Positions 16,593 through 27,429 of a stretch of DNA of 64,000 nt are shown piece by piece. The translations under genes and the position numbers were made by a program. Positions within the stretch are counted from its first letter, which is position 1, and every line of letters begins with the position of its first letter. Origin of the DNA: Cronobacter malonaticus LMG 23826 (lineage in GTDB: Bacteria > Pseudomonadota > Gammaproteobacteria > Enterobacterales > Enterobacteriaceae); assembly GCF_001277215.2 (NCBI RefSeq), contig NZ_CP013940.1, positions 2,666,001 through 2,730,000 of the forward strand, read 5' to 3'. The notes under the pieces were generated by a model. The model saw only the letters and a program-made list of their open reading frames with translations, had not been told where the DNA came from and did no database searches.

Positions 16593-17918
16593 ATGAGCAA
16601 TGTAATGCAGCAGCCAAAGATCGGCTTCGTTTCGCTGGGCTGCCCAAAAAACCTAGTGGACTCTGAGCGCATCCTGACAGAGCTTCGCACCGAGGGCTAT
16701 GACGTGGTGCCACGCTATGACGACGCCGATATGGTTATCGTCAACACCTGCGGTTTTATCGACAGCGCGGTGCAGGAGTCGCTGGAGGCGATCGGCGAGG
16801 CGCTGAATGAAAACGGCAAGGTGATTGTCACCGGCTGTCTCGGCGCGAAAGAAGACCAGATCCGCGAAGTGCACCCGAAAGTGCTGGAGATCACCGGGCC
16901 GCACAGCTACGAGCAGGTGCTGCAACATGTTCATCACTATGTGCCGAAGCCGAAGCACAACCCGTTCCTGAGCCTCGTGCCGGAACAGGGGGTGAAGCTG
17001 ACGCCGCGCCACTACGCCTACCTGAAAATTTCTGAAGGCTGTAACCATCGCTGCACCTTCTGCATTATCCCGTCGATGCGCGGCGATCTCGACAGCCGCC
17101 CGATTGGCGACGTGCTGGCCGAGGCCAAACGTCTGGTGGAAGCAGGCGTTAAAGAACTGCTGGTGATTTCGCAGGACACCTCCGCTTACGGCGTGGACGT
17201 GAAACACCGCACCGGCTTCTGGAACGGCTCCCCGGTTAAAACCAGCATGGTGAGCCTGTGCGAACAGCTCGCGAAGCTCGGCGTCTGGGTGCGTCTGCAT
17301 TACGTCTACCCGTACCCGCACGTGGACGATGTGATTCCGCTGATGGCGGAAGGCAAAATCCTGCCGTACCTGGATATCCCGTTACAGCACGCCAGCCCGC
17401 GTATTCTGAAGCTGATGAAGCGTCCGGGTTCGGTAGACCGCCAGCTGGCGCGCATTAAGCAGTGGCGCGAGATCTGCCCGGAGCTGACCCTGCGCTCGAC
17501 GTTTATTGTCGGCTTCCCTGGCGAAACCGAAGAAGATTTCCAGATGCTGCTCGATTTCCTGAAAGAGGCGCGTCTGGATCGCGTGGGCTGCTTTAAGTAC
17601 AGCCCGGTTGAAGGCGCCACCGCCAACGATCTGCCGGATCAGGTGCCGGAAGAGGTGAAAGAAGAGCGCTGGAACCGCTTTATGGCGTTGCAGCAGCAGA
17701 TTTCCGCCGAGCGCCTGCAGGAGAAAGTGGGCCGCGAGATCCTGGTCATCATAGATGAAGTGGACGAGGAAGGCGCGATTGGCCGCAGCATGGCGGATGC
17801 CCCGGAAATCGACGGCGCGGTGTACCTGAACGGTGAAACCAAACTGAAGCCAGGCGATGTGGTGCGCGTGAAGGTGGAGAACGCCGACGAGTATGATCTG
17901 TGGGGAAGCCTGGTATAA
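16593..17918 (+). CDS. rimO: Ribosomal protein S12 methylthiotransferase RimO
   Basis: A 441-residue radical-SAM enzyme, the length of E. coli RimO, that methylthiolates Asp88 of ribosomal protein S12. The N-terminal UPF0004 domain carries the first cluster cysteines (GCPKN, NTCGF, TGCLG), the radical SAM core has C150-x3-C154-x2-C157 ([10 protein letters not shown]), and a C-terminal TRAM domain covers about residues 375-441. A good intrinsic terminator follows. Confidence 0.97.
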   Translation: MSNVMQQPKIGFVSLGCPKNLVDSERILTELRTEGYDVVPRYDDADMVIVNTCGFIDSAVQESLEAIGEALNENGKVIVTGCLGAKEDQIREVHPKVLEITGPHSYEQVLQHVHHYVPKPKHNPFLSLVPEQGVKLTPRHYAYLKISEGCNHRCTFCIIPSMRGDLDSRPIGDVLAEAKRLVEAGVKELLVISQDTSAYGVDVKHRTGFWNGSPVKTSMVSLCEQLAKLGVWVRLHYVYPYPHVDDVIPLMAEGKILPYLDIPLQHASPRILKLMKRPGSVDRQLARIKQWREICPELTLRSTFIVGFPGETEEDFQMLLDFLKEARLDRVGCFKYSPVEGATANDLPDQVPEEVKEERWNRFMALQQQISAERLQEKVGREILVIIDEVDEEGAIGRSMADAPEIDGAVYLNGETKLKPGDVVRVKVENADEYDLWGSLV

Positions 17919-17942
17919 GGTTTCTGCGCTCAGTGAAAGTGA

Positions 17943-17970
17943 AAAGGCTGCCGGTGGCAGCCTTTTTTAT
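17943..17970 (+). terminator. rimO intrinsic terminator
   Basis: AAGGCTGCC (17944-17952), three-base loop, GGCAGCCTT (17956-17964), then a T run: a strong rho-independent terminator just after rimO. Confidence 0.85.
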
Positions 17971-17984
17971 GGCGAGTGCATTAC

Positions 17985-18310
17985 ATCGGCGGGTGCGCTG
18001 CGCTTACCCGCCCTACATACAACCAACCTGTCCCGTAGGGCGGGTAAGCGTGCGCACCCGCCATTCGCAACCAACCTGTCCCGTAGGGCGGGTAAGCGTG
18101 CGCACCCGCCATTCGCAACCAACCTGGCCGTAGGGCGGATAAGCGTGCGCACCCGCCATTCACAACCAGCCTGTCCGTAGGGCGGGTAAGCGTGCGCACC
18201 CGCCATTCACCACCAACCTGCCCGTAGGGCGGGTAAGCGTGCGCACCCGCCATTAACAATCAACCTGTCCGTAGAGCGGGTAAGCGTGCGCACCCGCCAT
18301 CCCGATGCGC
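17985..18310. repeat. Tandem REP/BIME-like array, 47-48-bp period
   Basis: The core GTAGGGCGGGTAAGCG followed by TGCGCACCCGCC recurs at 18035, 18083, 18130, 18177, 18224 and 18271, a period of 47-48 bp. Each core is itself palindromic (GGCGGGTAAGCG against CGCACCCGCC). A partial head copy in the opposite sense (GGCGGGTGCGCTGCG) starts at about 17989. Short spacers (CATTC, CAACC) separate units. It fills the 409-bp gap between the convergent rimO and gsiD genes; open frames across it are repeat artefacts. Confidence 0.9.
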
Positions 18311-18327
18311 ACCCACCACTTCCCGCC

Positions 18328-19239
18328 CTACCCCTTAATCTTCGGATCCAGCGCGTCGCGCAACCCGTCGCCCAACAGATTAAATGCCAGCACCGTCAGG
18401 AAAATCGCAAGGCTCGGGAAAATCGCCACGTGCGGGGCCATCACCATATCCGCACGGGCCTCGTTCAACATCGCCCCCCACTCCGGCGTCGGCGGCTGCG
18501 CGCCAAGCCCCAGAAACGACAGGCTGGCGGCGGAGATAATCGACGTGCCGATGCGCATGGTGAAATAGACCACAATCGACGACACCGTGCCCGGCAGGAT
18601 ATGCCGGAACAGAATGGTGGCATCAGACGCCCCGATACTACGCGCCGATTCGATAAAGGTCTGATGCTTCAGCACCAGCGTATTGCCGCGCACGAGGCGG
18701 GCAAAGGCCGGGATACTGAAAATCGCCACGGCGATAATAACGTTCGCCATCCCGCTGCCCATCACTGCCACCACGGCGATGGCGAGCAAAATGCCCGGGA
18801 AGGCGAACAGCACGTCGCAGATGCGCATGATCACGCGGTCCCACCAGCCTTCGTAAAAGCCCGCCAGCAGCCCCAGCACAGTACCGATAATCGCGCCTGT
18901 CAGCACCGCAAACACCCCGGCGGCGAGCGAAATCCGCGCGCCGACGATCACGCGGCTGAAAATATCGCGCCCCAGCGAATCGACGCCGAACCAGTGCACC
19001 ATCGACGGCCCTTCATTCAGGCGGTCGTAATCGAAATAATTTTCGGCGTCGAACGGCGCAATCCACGGCGCGAACAGCGCCAGCGCGATGAGCAGCAACA
19101 CAAAGCCGCCCGCCACCAGCGCGACCGGCTGGCGCTTCAGGCGATGCCAGAATTCGTGCCACGGCGTGCGCGTCTGCTGCGGGCGAACGGTGGGCAGGCC
19201 GTTTAAAATCGCCTGTCGGCGCCAGTTGAAAAGTCGCAT
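18328..19239 (-). CDS. gsiD: Glutathione ABC importer permease GsiD
   Basis: 303 residues, as in E. coli GsiD. An inner-membrane permease of the dipeptide/oligopeptide (DppC-type) family: an N-terminal helix, then a five-helix transmembrane core with the EAA-type loop [20 protein letters not shown] that contacts the ATPase. It pairs with GsiC and GsiA to import glutathione. Its ATG lies two bases after the gsiC stop. Confidence 0.95.
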   Translation of the reverse strand: MRLFNWRRQAILNGLPTVRPQQTRTPWHEFWHRLKRQPVALVAGGFVLLLIALALFAPWIAPFDAENYFDYDRLNEGPSMVHWFGVDSLGRDIFSRVIVGARISLAAGVFAVLTGAIIGTVLGLLAGFYEGWWDRVIMRICDVLFAFPGILLAIAVVAVMGSGMANVIIAVAIFSIPAFARLVRGNTLVLKHQTFIESARSIGASDATILFRHILPGTVSSIVVYFTMRIGTSIISAASLSFLGLGAQPPTPEWGAMLNEARADMVMAPHVAIFPSLAIFLTVLAFNLLGDGLRDALDPKIKG

Positions 19240-19241
19240 CC

Positions 19242-20162
19242 TTACTTGTACCTGATAGCCGGGTTAATGGCGGCGTAGAGCACATCCACCACTAAGTTGA
19301 TAAGAATAAATTCGAGCGAGAACAGCAGCACTTCGGCCTGAATGACCGGGTAGTCGCGCATCTCCACGGAATCGACCAGCAGACGCCCCAGCCCCGGCCA
19401 GTTAAAGACTTTCTCCACTACGATAGAGCCGCCCAGCAGAAAGCCGAACTGTAGCCCCATCATGGTGACGACCGGGATCATGGCGTTGCGCAGGCCATGT
19501 TTCAGGATAACCCACTTTTCGCTCACCCCTTTGGCGCGGGCGGTGCGCATATAGTCTTCGCCCAGCACATCCACGAAGGAGGCGCGGGTGAAACGCGCCA
19601 TGACGGCCGCGACGGCCGCGCCCAGCGTCAGCGATGGTAGAATATAGTGCCGCCAGGTATCGGCGCCCACGGTGGGCAACCAGCCGAGCTGCACCGAGAA
19701 AATATGCATCAGCAGCATACCGAGCGCGAAGGCGGGGAATGAAATACCGGAGACCGCGAGCGTCATGCTCAGACGATCCGGCCAGCGGTTGCGCCAGACC
19801 GCCGCGACGATCCCGGCGGCGAGCCCGAACACCATCGCCCAGCTCATGCTGGCGAGCGTCAGCCAGAAAGTCGGCATAAAGCGGCTGGCTATCTCTTCCG
19901 AGACCGGACGGCGTGAGACCAGCGAGGTGCCGAAATCGCCGCGCACCACGTTGCTGATGTAGTGCCAGAACTGCTGCCAGAGCGGCTGATCAAGCCCGAG
20001 CTGGTGGCGCACCATGCCAATGACCTGGGCGTCGGCCTCAGGCCCGGCGACGAGGCGCGCCGGATCGCCCGGCAGCAGATGAACAAACAAAAACACCAGC
20101 ACCGCCACGATGAGCAGCGTCGGGATAAGCCCCAGCAGGCGTTTTATGATGTAGCTAAACAT
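19242..20162 (-). CDS. gsiC: Glutathione ABC importer permease GsiC
   Basis: 306 residues, the E. coli length. DppB-type permease with the family N-terminus ([30 protein letters not shown]) and the EAA loop ([20 protein letters not shown]). It is separated from gsiB by 227 bp that holds a repeat cluster, an unusually long gap inside the gsi operon. Confidence 0.95.
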   Translation of the reverse strand: MFSYIIKRLLGLIPTLLIVAVLVFLFVHLLPGDPARLVAGPEADAQVIGMVRHQLGLDQPLWQQFWHYISNVVRGDFGTSLVSRRPVSEEIASRFMPTFWLTLASMSWAMVFGLAAGIVAAVWRNRWPDRLSMTLAVSGISFPAFALGMLLMHIFSVQLGWLPTVGADTWRHYILPSLTLGAAVAAVMARFTRASFVDVLGEDYMRTARAKGVSEKWVILKHGLRNAMIPVVTMMGLQFGFLLGGSIVVEKVFNWPGLGRLLVDSVEMRDYPVIQAEVLLFSLEFILINLVVDVLYAAINPAIRYK

Positions 20163-20217
20163 GCGAAACCCTGTTTTCCTTCATGATCGCGTCTTCTGTT
20201 AGAGGATTGGCACTGTG

Positions 20218-20372
20218 CCGCTGGCGGGTGCGCTACGCTTACCCGCCCTACGGTTTACATCGCTAACCCTGGGCTGGCGGGTGCACTTCGCTTACCCGCC
20301 CTACCGCGGTTGGGAGGGTAAATGTAGGGTGGGTAAGCGTAAGCGCACCCACCTCCCGGCCATTTACGCCCC
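20218..20372. repeat. REP/BIME-like repeats inside the gsi operon
   Basis: Three related palindromic cores: GGCGGGTGCGCTACGCTTAC near 20223, GGCGGGTGCACTTCGCTTAC near 20276, and GTAGGGTGGGTAAGCG near 20324 with the pairing arm GCGCACCCACC. They belong to the same repeat family as the clusters at 18 and 50 kb. Such elements between cistrons commonly stabilise the upstream mRNA and can lower expression of downstream genes, here gsiC and gsiD. Confidence 0.8.
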
Positions 20373-20389
20373 CCACCTTCCGGCGACGC

Positions 20390-21928
20390 TTATTTAATAT
20401 CCGCGTCCTCAAAACTAAAGCCCGTATCCGGCATCATGTAAAACCCGGTCAGGGATTTGCTGTGCGCAGAGACCAGTTTTTCCACCACCAGCGGCACCCA
20501 GGGCGATTCCTTCCACAGCGTATCCTGCGCAGCTTTATAGAGCGCGGCCTTGCGGGTTTTATCGGTGGTTTTCAGCGCGTCGGCGAGATCTTTATCCACC
20601 GCCGGGTTGCTGTAAAACGCCGTGTTAAACAGCGTCGGCGGCCAGTTCTGCGAGGCGAAAAGCGGAGAAAGCGCCCAGTCGGCTTCGCCGGTCGACGCCG
20701 ACCAGCCGGTGTAGAACATCCGCACGCCGCTCTCTTTCTGTCCTTTGCCTTCCACTTCCGAGGCGCGCTGGCCCGCGTCCATCGCCGTCACTTTCGCCTT
20801 AATGCCCACCTGCGCCAGCTGCTGCTGCGTAAACTGCAACACCTTCTGGGCGGTGCTGTGGTTATGCGACGACCAGAGCGTGGTGCTAAAGCCGTTCGGA
20901 TAGCCCGCTTCTTTCAGCAACTCACGCGCTTTGGCCGGGTTGTATGGCCACGGCTGATACTGCTGCGCGAACTCAATCGTCGGCGGCACCACGCCGGTGG
21001 CAGGCGTCGCGTAACCCGCGAACGCTACTTTTACCAGCGCCTGACGGTTAATGGCGTAGTTAATCGCCTCACGCACTTTCGGGTTATCGAACGGCTTCTG
21101 GGTCACGTTCATGCTGATATAGCGCTGCATGATTGACGGCGTTGCCACCAGATCCAGTTTGCTGTTTTTCTCAAGCAGCGCGGCCTGCTCGTAAGGGATC
21201 GGGAAGGCGAACTGCGCTTCGCCGGTTTGGAGCATCGAGGCGCGCGTATTGTTGTCCACCACCGGGCGCCAGGTGATGGCGTCAAGCTTCGGCAGCCCCG
21301 GCTGCCAGTAGTGGGTATTTTTCTTCACCTTCACAAAATCGGTCGGGTTCCAGGTCACCAGTTCATATGGCCCGGTGCCGACCGGATGAAAACCGATATC
21401 TTTGCCATATTTCTCCAGCGCCGCCGGAGAGATCATCGCGGTCGCCGGGTGCGCCAGAATATTGATAAACGCCGAGAACGGCTGTTTCAGGGTGATTTTT
21501 ACCGTCGTCGGGTCCACCGCCTCGGTGCTGGCGATGTTTTTATACAGGTTATAACGCTTCAGGTGGTTATCCGGATTGCTGGCGCGATCGAGGTTCACCT
21601 TTACCGCCGCGGCGTTAAAATCGGTGCCGTCCTGGAACTTAACGCCGCTGCGCAGCTTGATGGTATAGACCAGCCCGTCATCCGACACGCTGTAGCTTTC
21701 CGCCAGCACATTCTGCACTTTCATCGATTTATCGAGGCCAAACAGCCCCTGATAGAACGATTTGGCGACCTGCTGGGAGAGCGTGTCGTTGGCGTCATAC
21801 GGATCGAGCGTGGTGAAACTGGAACCCACGGCCACGACAATCTCTTTCTGCGCAAAGGCGGGTGCGGCGGCCAGTACAGAAGCCAGCCCTGCCGCGACCA
21901 GCCAGCGGCGTGCGATGTGTTGTGTCAT
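20390..21928 (-). CDS. gsiB: Glutathione-binding protein GsiB
   Basis: A 512-residue periplasmic solute-binding protein of the DppA/OppA (SBP_bac_5) family, the length of E. coli GsiB. The signal peptide ends at about residue 26 (APAFAQ). Recognisable family signatures are [31 protein letters not shown] and the closing [17 protein letters not shown]. It captures glutathione and delivers it to GsiCD. The ATG lies 29 bp after the gsiA stop. Confidence 0.95.
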   Translation of the reverse strand: MTQHIARRWLVAAGLASVLAAAPAFAQKEIVVAVGSSFTTLDPYDANDTLSQQVAKSFYQGLFGLDKSMKVQNVLAESYSVSDDGLVYTIKLRSGVKFQDGTDFNAAAVKVNLDRASNPDNHLKRYNLYKNIASTEAVDPTTVKITLKQPFSAFINILAHPATAMISPAALEKYGKDIGFHPVGTGPYELVTWNPTDFVKVKKNTHYWQPGLPKLDAITWRPVVDNNTRASMLQTGEAQFAFPIPYEQAALLEKNSKLDLVATPSIMQRYISMNVTQKPFDNPKVREAINYAINRQALVKVAFAGYATPATGVVPPTIEFAQQYQPWPYNPAKARELLKEAGYPNGFSTTLWSSHNHSTAQKVLQFTQQQLAQVGIKAKVTAMDAGQRASEVEGKGQKESGVRMFYTGWSASTGEADWALSPLFASQNWPPTLFNTAFYSNPAVDKDLADALKTTDKTRKAALYKAAQDTLWKESPWVPLVVEKLVSAHSKSLTGFYMMPDTGFSFEDADIK

Positions 21929-21957
21929 AGTCTTCTCCTGAAAGCCGTACCTGAAAA

Positions 21958-23832
21958 TTAAAAATGGTGGTCCGTCGCCCCGACGGGATGACGCGCCACA
22001 TAATGTCCCTGCCCCACCTGCACCAGCGGCGCGACAAACGGCGCGTCGCCTTTCGGGCGCGTGGCGCTTGGGATCTCATCGGAAAGGAGTACAGGCTGGC
22101 GGCGCGGATGACCAGGGTCGGCCACCGGTACAGCCGCCATCAGCTTGCGGGTGTAGGGGTGTTGTGGGTTTTCAAACACCGCGCGGCGCGGGCCTATCTC
22201 GACAATCTGCCCGAGATACATCACCGCCACGCGGTGGCTGATGCGCTCCACCACCGCCATATCGTGTGAGATAAACAGAAACGAAATACCGAAGTCGCGC
22301 TGTAAATCGAGTAACAAATTAATGATTTGCGCGCGAATTGAGACATCAAGCGCGGAGACCGACTCATCGGCGATCACCACTTTCGGGTTGAGCGCCAGCG
22401 CGCGCGCGATGCAGATACGCTGGCGCTGGCCGCCGGAAAACTCATGCGGGTAACGCGACGCGTGCTCGGGCTTCAGCCCCACGCGCTCCAGCAGCCACGC
22501 CACGCGCTTGCGCGCCGCCTCGCCGTCAAGCAGCCGGTGCACCAGCAGCGGCTCCATAATGGAATAGCCCACCGTCAGACGCGGATCGAGCGAGGCGTAA
22601 GGATCCTGAAAGATAAACTGCATATCGCGGCGCACCGCCTGCATCGCGCTGTCGGAGAGCGTATCGATGCGCCTGCCGCCAAAGGTAATCGAGCCGCCCT
22701 GCGTCTCAACAAGCCGCAGCAGCGAGCGCCCGGTGGTCGATTTACCGCAGCCCGATTCGCCCACCAGCGACAGCGTTTCGCCGGGCCAGAGGTCAAAACT
22801 CACTTTCTCTACCGCGTGAACTTCGCGCTTCACGCGGTTAAAGATGCCGCTGCGCACCGGAAAGCGCGTGACGAGATCGCGCACCTGGAGAATCGGCTCA
22901 CTGTCCGGCACCACCGTATCCTGCTCGGCGTCGGGCGGATCCATATCAGAACGCGGCGCGTGGTTAAGCGGGAATTTACGCGGTAGATCGGTGCCGTTCA
23001 TCGCGCCTAATCGCGGGACGGCGGCCAGCAGAGCGCGGGTATACGAGTGTGCCGGACGGCGGAAAATCTCCTCGACGCTGCCGGATTCCACGGCCTCGCC
23101 CTGATACATCACCAGCACCCGGTCAGCCATATTGGCGACCACGCCCATGTCGTGGGTGATAAAAATCACGCCCATCGACATCTCCTGCTGCAAAACGCGG
23201 ATAAGCTGCAGGATTTGCGCCTGAATGGTGACGTCCAGCGCCGTGGTGGGTTCGTCGGCAATCAGCACCGCCGGGCGGCACGAGAGCGCCATCGCAATCA
23301 TTACGCGCTGGCGCATTCCGCCGGAGAGCTGGTGCGGAAAGCGCGCCAGCATTGCTTCCGACTCCGGGATGCGCACTAAATCGAGCATCCGTTTGGCCTC
23401 GCGCATCGCTCTTTCGCGCCCGAACCCCTGGTGTAGGCGAATGGATTCGGCGATCTGCTCACCCACCGGAAAGACCGGGTTCAGAGAAGTCATCGGCTCC
23501 TGAAAAATCATCGCCATGTCAGCGCCGCGCACGTCGCGCATCTGTTTCTGGCTGAAGGTGCGCAGGTCAATCACCTGTTCGCTGCGTCGGCGCAGCAGCA
23601 GCGGCCCGCTCTCCATCTCACCGCCCGCCTGTTCAATCAGACGCATCAGCGAGAGCGCCGTGACCGATTTCCCCGAGCCGGATTCGCCGACAATCGCCAG
23701 CGTTTCGCCGCGCTTCAGGCTGAATGAGAGCTGCAGCACCGCGTCGGTGGTGCCGCTTTCGTCTTTAAAACGCACGCTCAGGCCAGAAACCGATAACACC
23801 TGCTCTTCAGGCAATACGTCAACTTTAGGCAC
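21958..23832 (-). CDS. gsiA: Glutathione importer ATP-binding protein GsiA
   Basis: 624 residues (E. coli 623): a fused double ABC ATPase. Domain 1 has Walker A GESGSGKS, signature LSGGMRQR and Walker B VLIADEP; domain 2 has [17 protein letters not shown] and VVIADES. Each carries the C-terminal oligopeptide-transporter (oligo_HPY) tail. It powers glutathione uptake. First gene of gsiABCD here; the iaaA gene that precedes it in K-12 is absent, so gsiA is directly divergent from moeA. Confidence 0.95.
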   Translation of the reverse strand: MPKVDVLPEEQVLSVSGLSVRFKDESGTTDAVLQLSFSLKRGETLAIVGESGSGKSVTALSLMRLIEQAGGEMESGPLLLRRRSEQVIDLRTFSQKQMRDVRGADMAMIFQEPMTSLNPVFPVGEQIAESIRLHQGFGRERAMREAKRMLDLVRIPESEAMLARFPHQLSGGMRQRVMIAMALSCRPAVLIADEPTTALDVTIQAQILQLIRVLQQEMSMGVIFITHDMGVVANMADRVLVMYQGEAVESGSVEEIFRRPAHSYTRALLAAVPRLGAMNGTDLPRKFPLNHAPRSDMDPPDAEQDTVVPDSEPILQVRDLVTRFPVRSGIFNRVKREVHAVEKVSFDLWPGETLSLVGESGCGKSTTGRSLLRLVETQGGSITFGGRRIDTLSDSAMQAVRRDMQFIFQDPYASLDPRLTVGYSIMEPLLVHRLLDGEAARKRVAWLLERVGLKPEHASRYPHEFSGGQRQRICIARALALNPKVVIADESVSALDVSIRAQIINLLLDLQRDFGISFLFISHDMAVVERISHRVAVMYLGQIVEIGPRRAVFENPQHPYTRKLMAAVPVADPGHPRRQPVLLSDEIPSATRPKGDAPFVAPLVQVGQGHYVARHPVGATDHHF

Positions 23833-24067
23833 TGCGGTTCCTCACTGGTGATGGTTCGGCGCGTAAGCATTTCGCAAAATGATTCTGGGGCGGCTGCGTT
23901 TTTTCTATAAATATCATTATTGTTGCCGCGCTTTCAGACGAATTTTGAATATAGAAAGAGGTAAATGTGATGTAAAGCCCGGCGGGTGCGGCTGCGGGCG
24001 AAACATACATCCCCACCGCCCTTTCTGTCATAATAGGCGCTTTGTGACTGTCGCGCTGGAGTGAAAC

Positions 24068-25297
24068 ATGGAACCGACCGCCGGACTGATGTCCCTGGAA
24101 ACCGCCCTTGAGGAGATGCTCTCCCGCATCGTTCCCCTGAGTGAGACGCAAACGCTGCCGCTGTTAAAAAGCATGGGCCGGGTGACGGCGCGCGCCGTGA
24201 CCTCGCCACTGGACGTACCGGGCTTTGATAACGCCGCGATGGATGGCTACGCCGTGCGTCTCGCCGATCTCGCGTCCGGCGAGTGGCTGCCGGTGGCGGG
24301 CAAAGCGTTCGCAGGCCAGCCGTTTAGCGGCGAATGGCCTGCGGGCACGGTTATCCGCATCATGACCGGCGCGCCGGTGCCACCGGGCTGTGAAGCCGTC
24401 ATCATGCAGGAAGAGGCGCAGACCAGCGACGCGGGCGTGCGCTTTACCGCTGACGTGCGCGCGGGCCAGCACATCCGCCGTCGCGGCGAAGATATTCGCC
24501 AGGGCGCGGTGGTCATGGAAGCAGGCCAGAAACTGAGCGCCGCCGAACTGCCGCTGCTCGCCTCGCTCGGCATTGCGGAAGTGGACGTGGTGCGCAAGCC
24601 GCGCGTCGCGATTTTCTCCACCGGCGATGAACTCCAGCTCCCCGGCCAGCCGCTGGCGGAAGGCCAGATTTACGACACCAACCGTCTTGCGGTACACCTG
24701 ATGCTCGACGCGCTCGGTTGTGACGTGGTGAACCTCGGCATTATTCGCGACGACCCGGACGCCCTGCGCGCCGCGTTCCTGGAAGCCGACCGCGAGGCCG
24801 ACCTGGTGTTAAGCTCCGGCGGCGTCTCCGTCGGCGAAGCGGACTACACCAAAACGCTGCTGGAAGAGCTTGGCGAAATCGGCTTCTGGAAGCTCGCCAT
24901 CAAGCCTGGTAAACCGTTCGCCTTTGGCCGCCTTTCCAGTAGCTGGTTCTGCGGTCTGCCGGGCAACCCCGTTTCCGCCGCCGTCACGTTCTATCAACTG
25001 GTGCGCCCGCTGCTTGCGAAACTGAGCGGCCAGAAAGATATTTTCGCGCCGCGCCTGCGCGTGCGGGCGGCGACGCGGCTGAAAAAATCCCCCGGACGGC
25101 TCGATTTCCAGCGCGGCGTGCTGCTCACCGGCGCAGATGGCATGCCAGAAGTGATGAGCACCGGTCATCAGGGCTCGCATATTTTCAGCTCCTTCACCCA
25201 GGGCAACTGCTTTATCGTGCTGGAGCGCGAGCGCGGCAACGTTGAGCCGGGCGAGTGGGTTGAGGTGGAGCTGTTTAATCACCTGTTCGGAGGCTGA
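24068..25297 (+). CDS. moeA: Molybdopterin molybdenumtransferase MoeA
   Basis: 409 residues (E. coli 411). It inserts molybdate into adenylylated molybdopterin in the cytosol. Recognisable motifs: [11 protein letters not shown] near residue 58, [32 protein letters not shown] and the GLPGNPVSA loop of the MogA-like catalytic domain, then the C-terminal domain IV. GGAG upstream supports ATG 24068. It is directly followed by moeB. Confidence 0.96.
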   Translation: MEPTAGLMSLETALEEMLSRIVPLSETQTLPLLKSMGRVTARAVTSPLDVPGFDNAAMDGYAVRLADLASGEWLPVAGKAFAGQPFSGEWPAGTVIRIMTGAPVPPGCEAVIMQEEAQTSDAGVRFTADVRAGQHIRRRGEDIRQGAVVMEAGQKLSAAELPLLASLGIAEVDVVRKPRVAIFSTGDELQLPGQPLAEGQIYDTNRLAVHLMLDALGCDVVNLGIIRDDPDALRAAFLEADREADLVLSSGGVSVGEADYTKTLLEELGEIGFWKLAIKPGKPFAFGRLSSSWFCGLPGNPVSAAVTFYQLVRPLLAKLSGQKDIFAPRLRVRAATRLKKSPGRLDFQRGVLLTGADGMPEVMSTGHQGSHIFSSFTQGNCFIVLERERGNVEPGEWVEVELFNHLFGG

Positions 25298-25298
25298 G

Positions 25299-26057
25299 AT
25301 GACCGAGGCGTTAAGCGATGCCGAGATGCTGCGCTATAACCGGCAAATTATCCTGCGGGATTTCGATTTTGACGGCCAGGAACGGCTGAAGGCCGCCAGC
25401 GTGCTGGTGGTGGGCCTCGGCGGTCTTGGCTGCGCGGCCGCGCCTTATTTAGCGGCGGCGGGCACCGGCAGGCTGACGCTGCTTGATTTCGATACCGTCG
25501 CGCTCTCCAATCTCCAGCGCCAGGTGTTGCACCGCGACGCCACTATCGGCCAGCCGAAGGTGGAATCGGCGCGTGAGGCGCTTGCTGCCATTAACCCGCA
25601 CTGCGTTATCGAAACGGTAAACGCGCAACTGGATGACGCCGCGCTCGCGGCGCTTATCGCCCGCCATGACCTGGTGCTCGACTGCACCGATAACGTGGCG
25701 ACGCGCAATCAGCTTAACGCCGCCTGTTTTCATCATAAGGTGCCGCTGGTCTCCGGCGCGGCTATCCGCATGGAGGGCCAGATCAGCGTCTTTACGTGGC
25801 AGCCCGGCGAGCCGTGCTACCGCTGCCTGAGCCGTCTTTTTGGCGAAAACGCGCTGACCTGCGTGGAAGCGGGCGTAATGGCCCCACTGGTGGGCGTAAT
25901 TGGTTCGTTACAGGCGATGGAAGCCATCAAAGTGCTGGCGCGCTACGGCGAACCGTGCGCCGGAAAGCTGGTTATCTATGACGCGCTGCGCACGCAGTTT
26001 CGCGAAATGAAACTGGCGCGCAACCCGCGCTGCGAGGTCTGCGGCGACGGGCATTAA
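25299..26057 (+). CDS. moeB: Molybdopterin-synthase adenylyltransferase MoeB
   Basis: 252 residues (E. coli 249), an E1-like ThiF-fold enzyme that adenylates the C-terminus of MoaD. It shows the ATP-binding GLGGLGCAAAPYLAAAG, the catalytic-region DCTDNVATRNQLN, and zinc cysteines CYRC and CEVC. The ATG at 25299 lies one base after the moeA stop; longer in-frame starts inside moeA are not needed. The stop overlaps the convergent LacI gene by 4 bp. Confidence 0.96.
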   Translation: MTEALSDAEMLRYNRQIILRDFDFDGQERLKAASVLVVGLGGLGCAAAPYLAAAGTGRLTLLDFDTVALSNLQRQVLHRDATIGQPKVESAREALAAINPHCVIETVNAQLDDAALAALIARHDLVLDCTDNVATRNQLNAACFHHKVPLVSGAAIRMEGQISVFTWQPGEPCYRCLSRLFGENALTCVEAGVMAPLVGVIGSLQAMEAIKVLARYGEPCAGKLVIYDALRTQFREMKLARNPRCEVCGDGH

Positions 26058-27124
26058 TCGTACAGGCCGTCGCGCTGCACACTGGCGCTCCCCCGCCCCG
26101 GCCTGACGCGACGCACCGATTCACGTACGTCCAGCGTGCCGTTCAAAAGCAGCGTGCCGACCGCCGCCTGCGGGCGGATAAGCCGCTGTTGCAGCATGAA
26201 CACCGCCTCTTCGCCGAGCGCGTCGCGCGGCACATGCACCGCCGTCAGCGGCACATCTTCAATCGCCGCCAGGTTAAAGGCGTCGATGCTCATTACGGAA
26301 ATGTCCTGCGGCACCCGCAGCCCGGCGTTTTGTAACGCTTTTACCGCACCTGCCGCCATAAAATCGCCGCCCACCAGCAGCGCGCCGGGAAGCCGCGCCG
26401 CGGGCGTTTCCTCAAGAAACCGTGCGATCAGCGCCTCGCTGCCCCTGGCGCTGAAATCGGGCGCGGTCAGCAAATGGCGCGTCTCGTCAAACGCCAGATT
26501 CTGCGCCTCCCAGGCGTCGCGGATGCCCGCCAGACGCAGTTCCATCGTATAGCGGCGCAGGCACAGCACGTTCAGCACCTCGCGGTGGCCCATCTCAAAG
26601 AGATAGCGCGCCGCGTTTTCGCCAATCGCCCGGTGATCTGGCGCGACCGCCGGCAGGCGCATTTTGCGATCGCGGCAGTTGATCAGCACACACGGTTTGC
26701 CGACGTCACACGCCAGATCGTGAATGTGCGGATCGTCGATGCCGAGCAGCAGCGCCGCCTCGGTCTGCGGATCGTTCATCCGCGCGAGAAACAGGTTGGC
26801 GTCGGCGTCGTTTTCCTCCAGCGCGCAGTAACGCAGCCGCACTTCATGAGGCTCCAGCGCTTTGTTGATGCTCTGGATCACACGGTAATAAAAGATGTCG
26901 GACCGCTCATCAAACGCGCGGCGCGGCGCGAATACCACCAGGCTGTTCAGCAGCAGCCTGCCTGCCGCCATATCTTCCAGCACGCCCAGCGCTTTCGCGC
27001 ACTCACGCACCCGGCGGCGCGCCTTTTCACTGGTGTTGGCTTTGCCCGCCAGTACGCGGGAAACGGTGCTGAGCGACAGCCCCGTTTGTTCGGCGATCCG
27101 GGCGACCTGGAGCTTTTTACTCAT
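26054..27124 (-). CDS. LacI-family regulator of the adjacent sugar operon
   Basis: About 356 residues. The N-terminal LacI helix-turn-helix (VARIAEQTGLSLSTVSRVLAG, residues about 6-26) is followed by a hinge region and a periplasmic-binding-protein-like sensor domain (VVAPDHRAIGENAARYLFE-type and GGDFMAAGAVKAL motifs). It is divergent from the MFS-GH31 pair and probably represses it; a 14-bp palindrome lies between them. An ATG four codons further upstream (27136) is possible. The inducer is unknown. K-12 has no such gene beside moeB. Confidence 0.85.
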   Translation of the reverse strand: MSKKLQVARIAEQTGLSLSTVSRVLAGKANTSEKARRRVRECAKALGVLEDMAAGRLLLNSLVVFAPRRAFDERSDIFYYRVIQSINKALEPHEVRLRYCALEENDADANLFLARMNDPQTEAALLLGIDDPHIHDLACDVGKPCVLINCRDRKMRLPAVAPDHRAIGENAARYLFEMGHREVLNVLCLRRYTMELRLAGIRDAWEAQNLAFDETRHLLTAPDFSARGSEALIARFLEETPAARLPGALLVGGDFMAAGAVKALQNAGLRVPQDISVMSIDAFNLAAIEDVPLTAVHVPRDALGEEAVFMLQQRLIRPQAAVGTLLLNGTLDVRESVRRVRPGRGSASVQRDGLYD

Positions 27125-27150
27125 TTTGTGATCCATCTCCGGTTGTGAAA

Positions 27151-27164
27151 TGAAAAATTTTTCA
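27151..27164. promoter_or_regulatory. Probable LacI-type operator
   Basis: TGAAAAATTTTTCA is a perfect 14-bp palindrome within a longer imperfect symmetry (TGTGAAA ... TTTCACA-like flanks) in the 305-bp region between the divergent regulator and transporter genes. It is 27 bp upstream of the regulator start. Assignment is by position and shape only. Confidence 0.5.
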
Positions 27165-27429
27165 CAGCTGGTTTTAAAGATATATCCGTTCCAGCAGGCC
27201 TTCTTTTAACACATCACTGCGATTGATGAAAATTCTTGCATAAAAGAGGCTACTACCATTCCAGTTGCTGCTCTACTCTCAGGTTGTCGTACAACTTTTA
27301 TCGAAAACGTGTATGACAAACCCTACAAAAAGCATGTTAATTCAAATAAATAGCGGTCTCTGCTGTGGTTTCCGGCACGCCCGGAATGCGAGTTGTTATA
27401 CCCGTCAGGCTAACCGTGGAGAAGAATCA

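Noticed and set aside
17893..18259. Short open frames with repeated TNLSRRAGKRAHPPFA-like peptides
   Set aside because: They are translations of the palindromic DNA repeats on both strands, not proteins.
18286..19206. Plus-strand open frame of 306 codons over gsiD
   Set aside because: Antisense shadow of gsiD; His/Arg-rich translation with no family resemblance.
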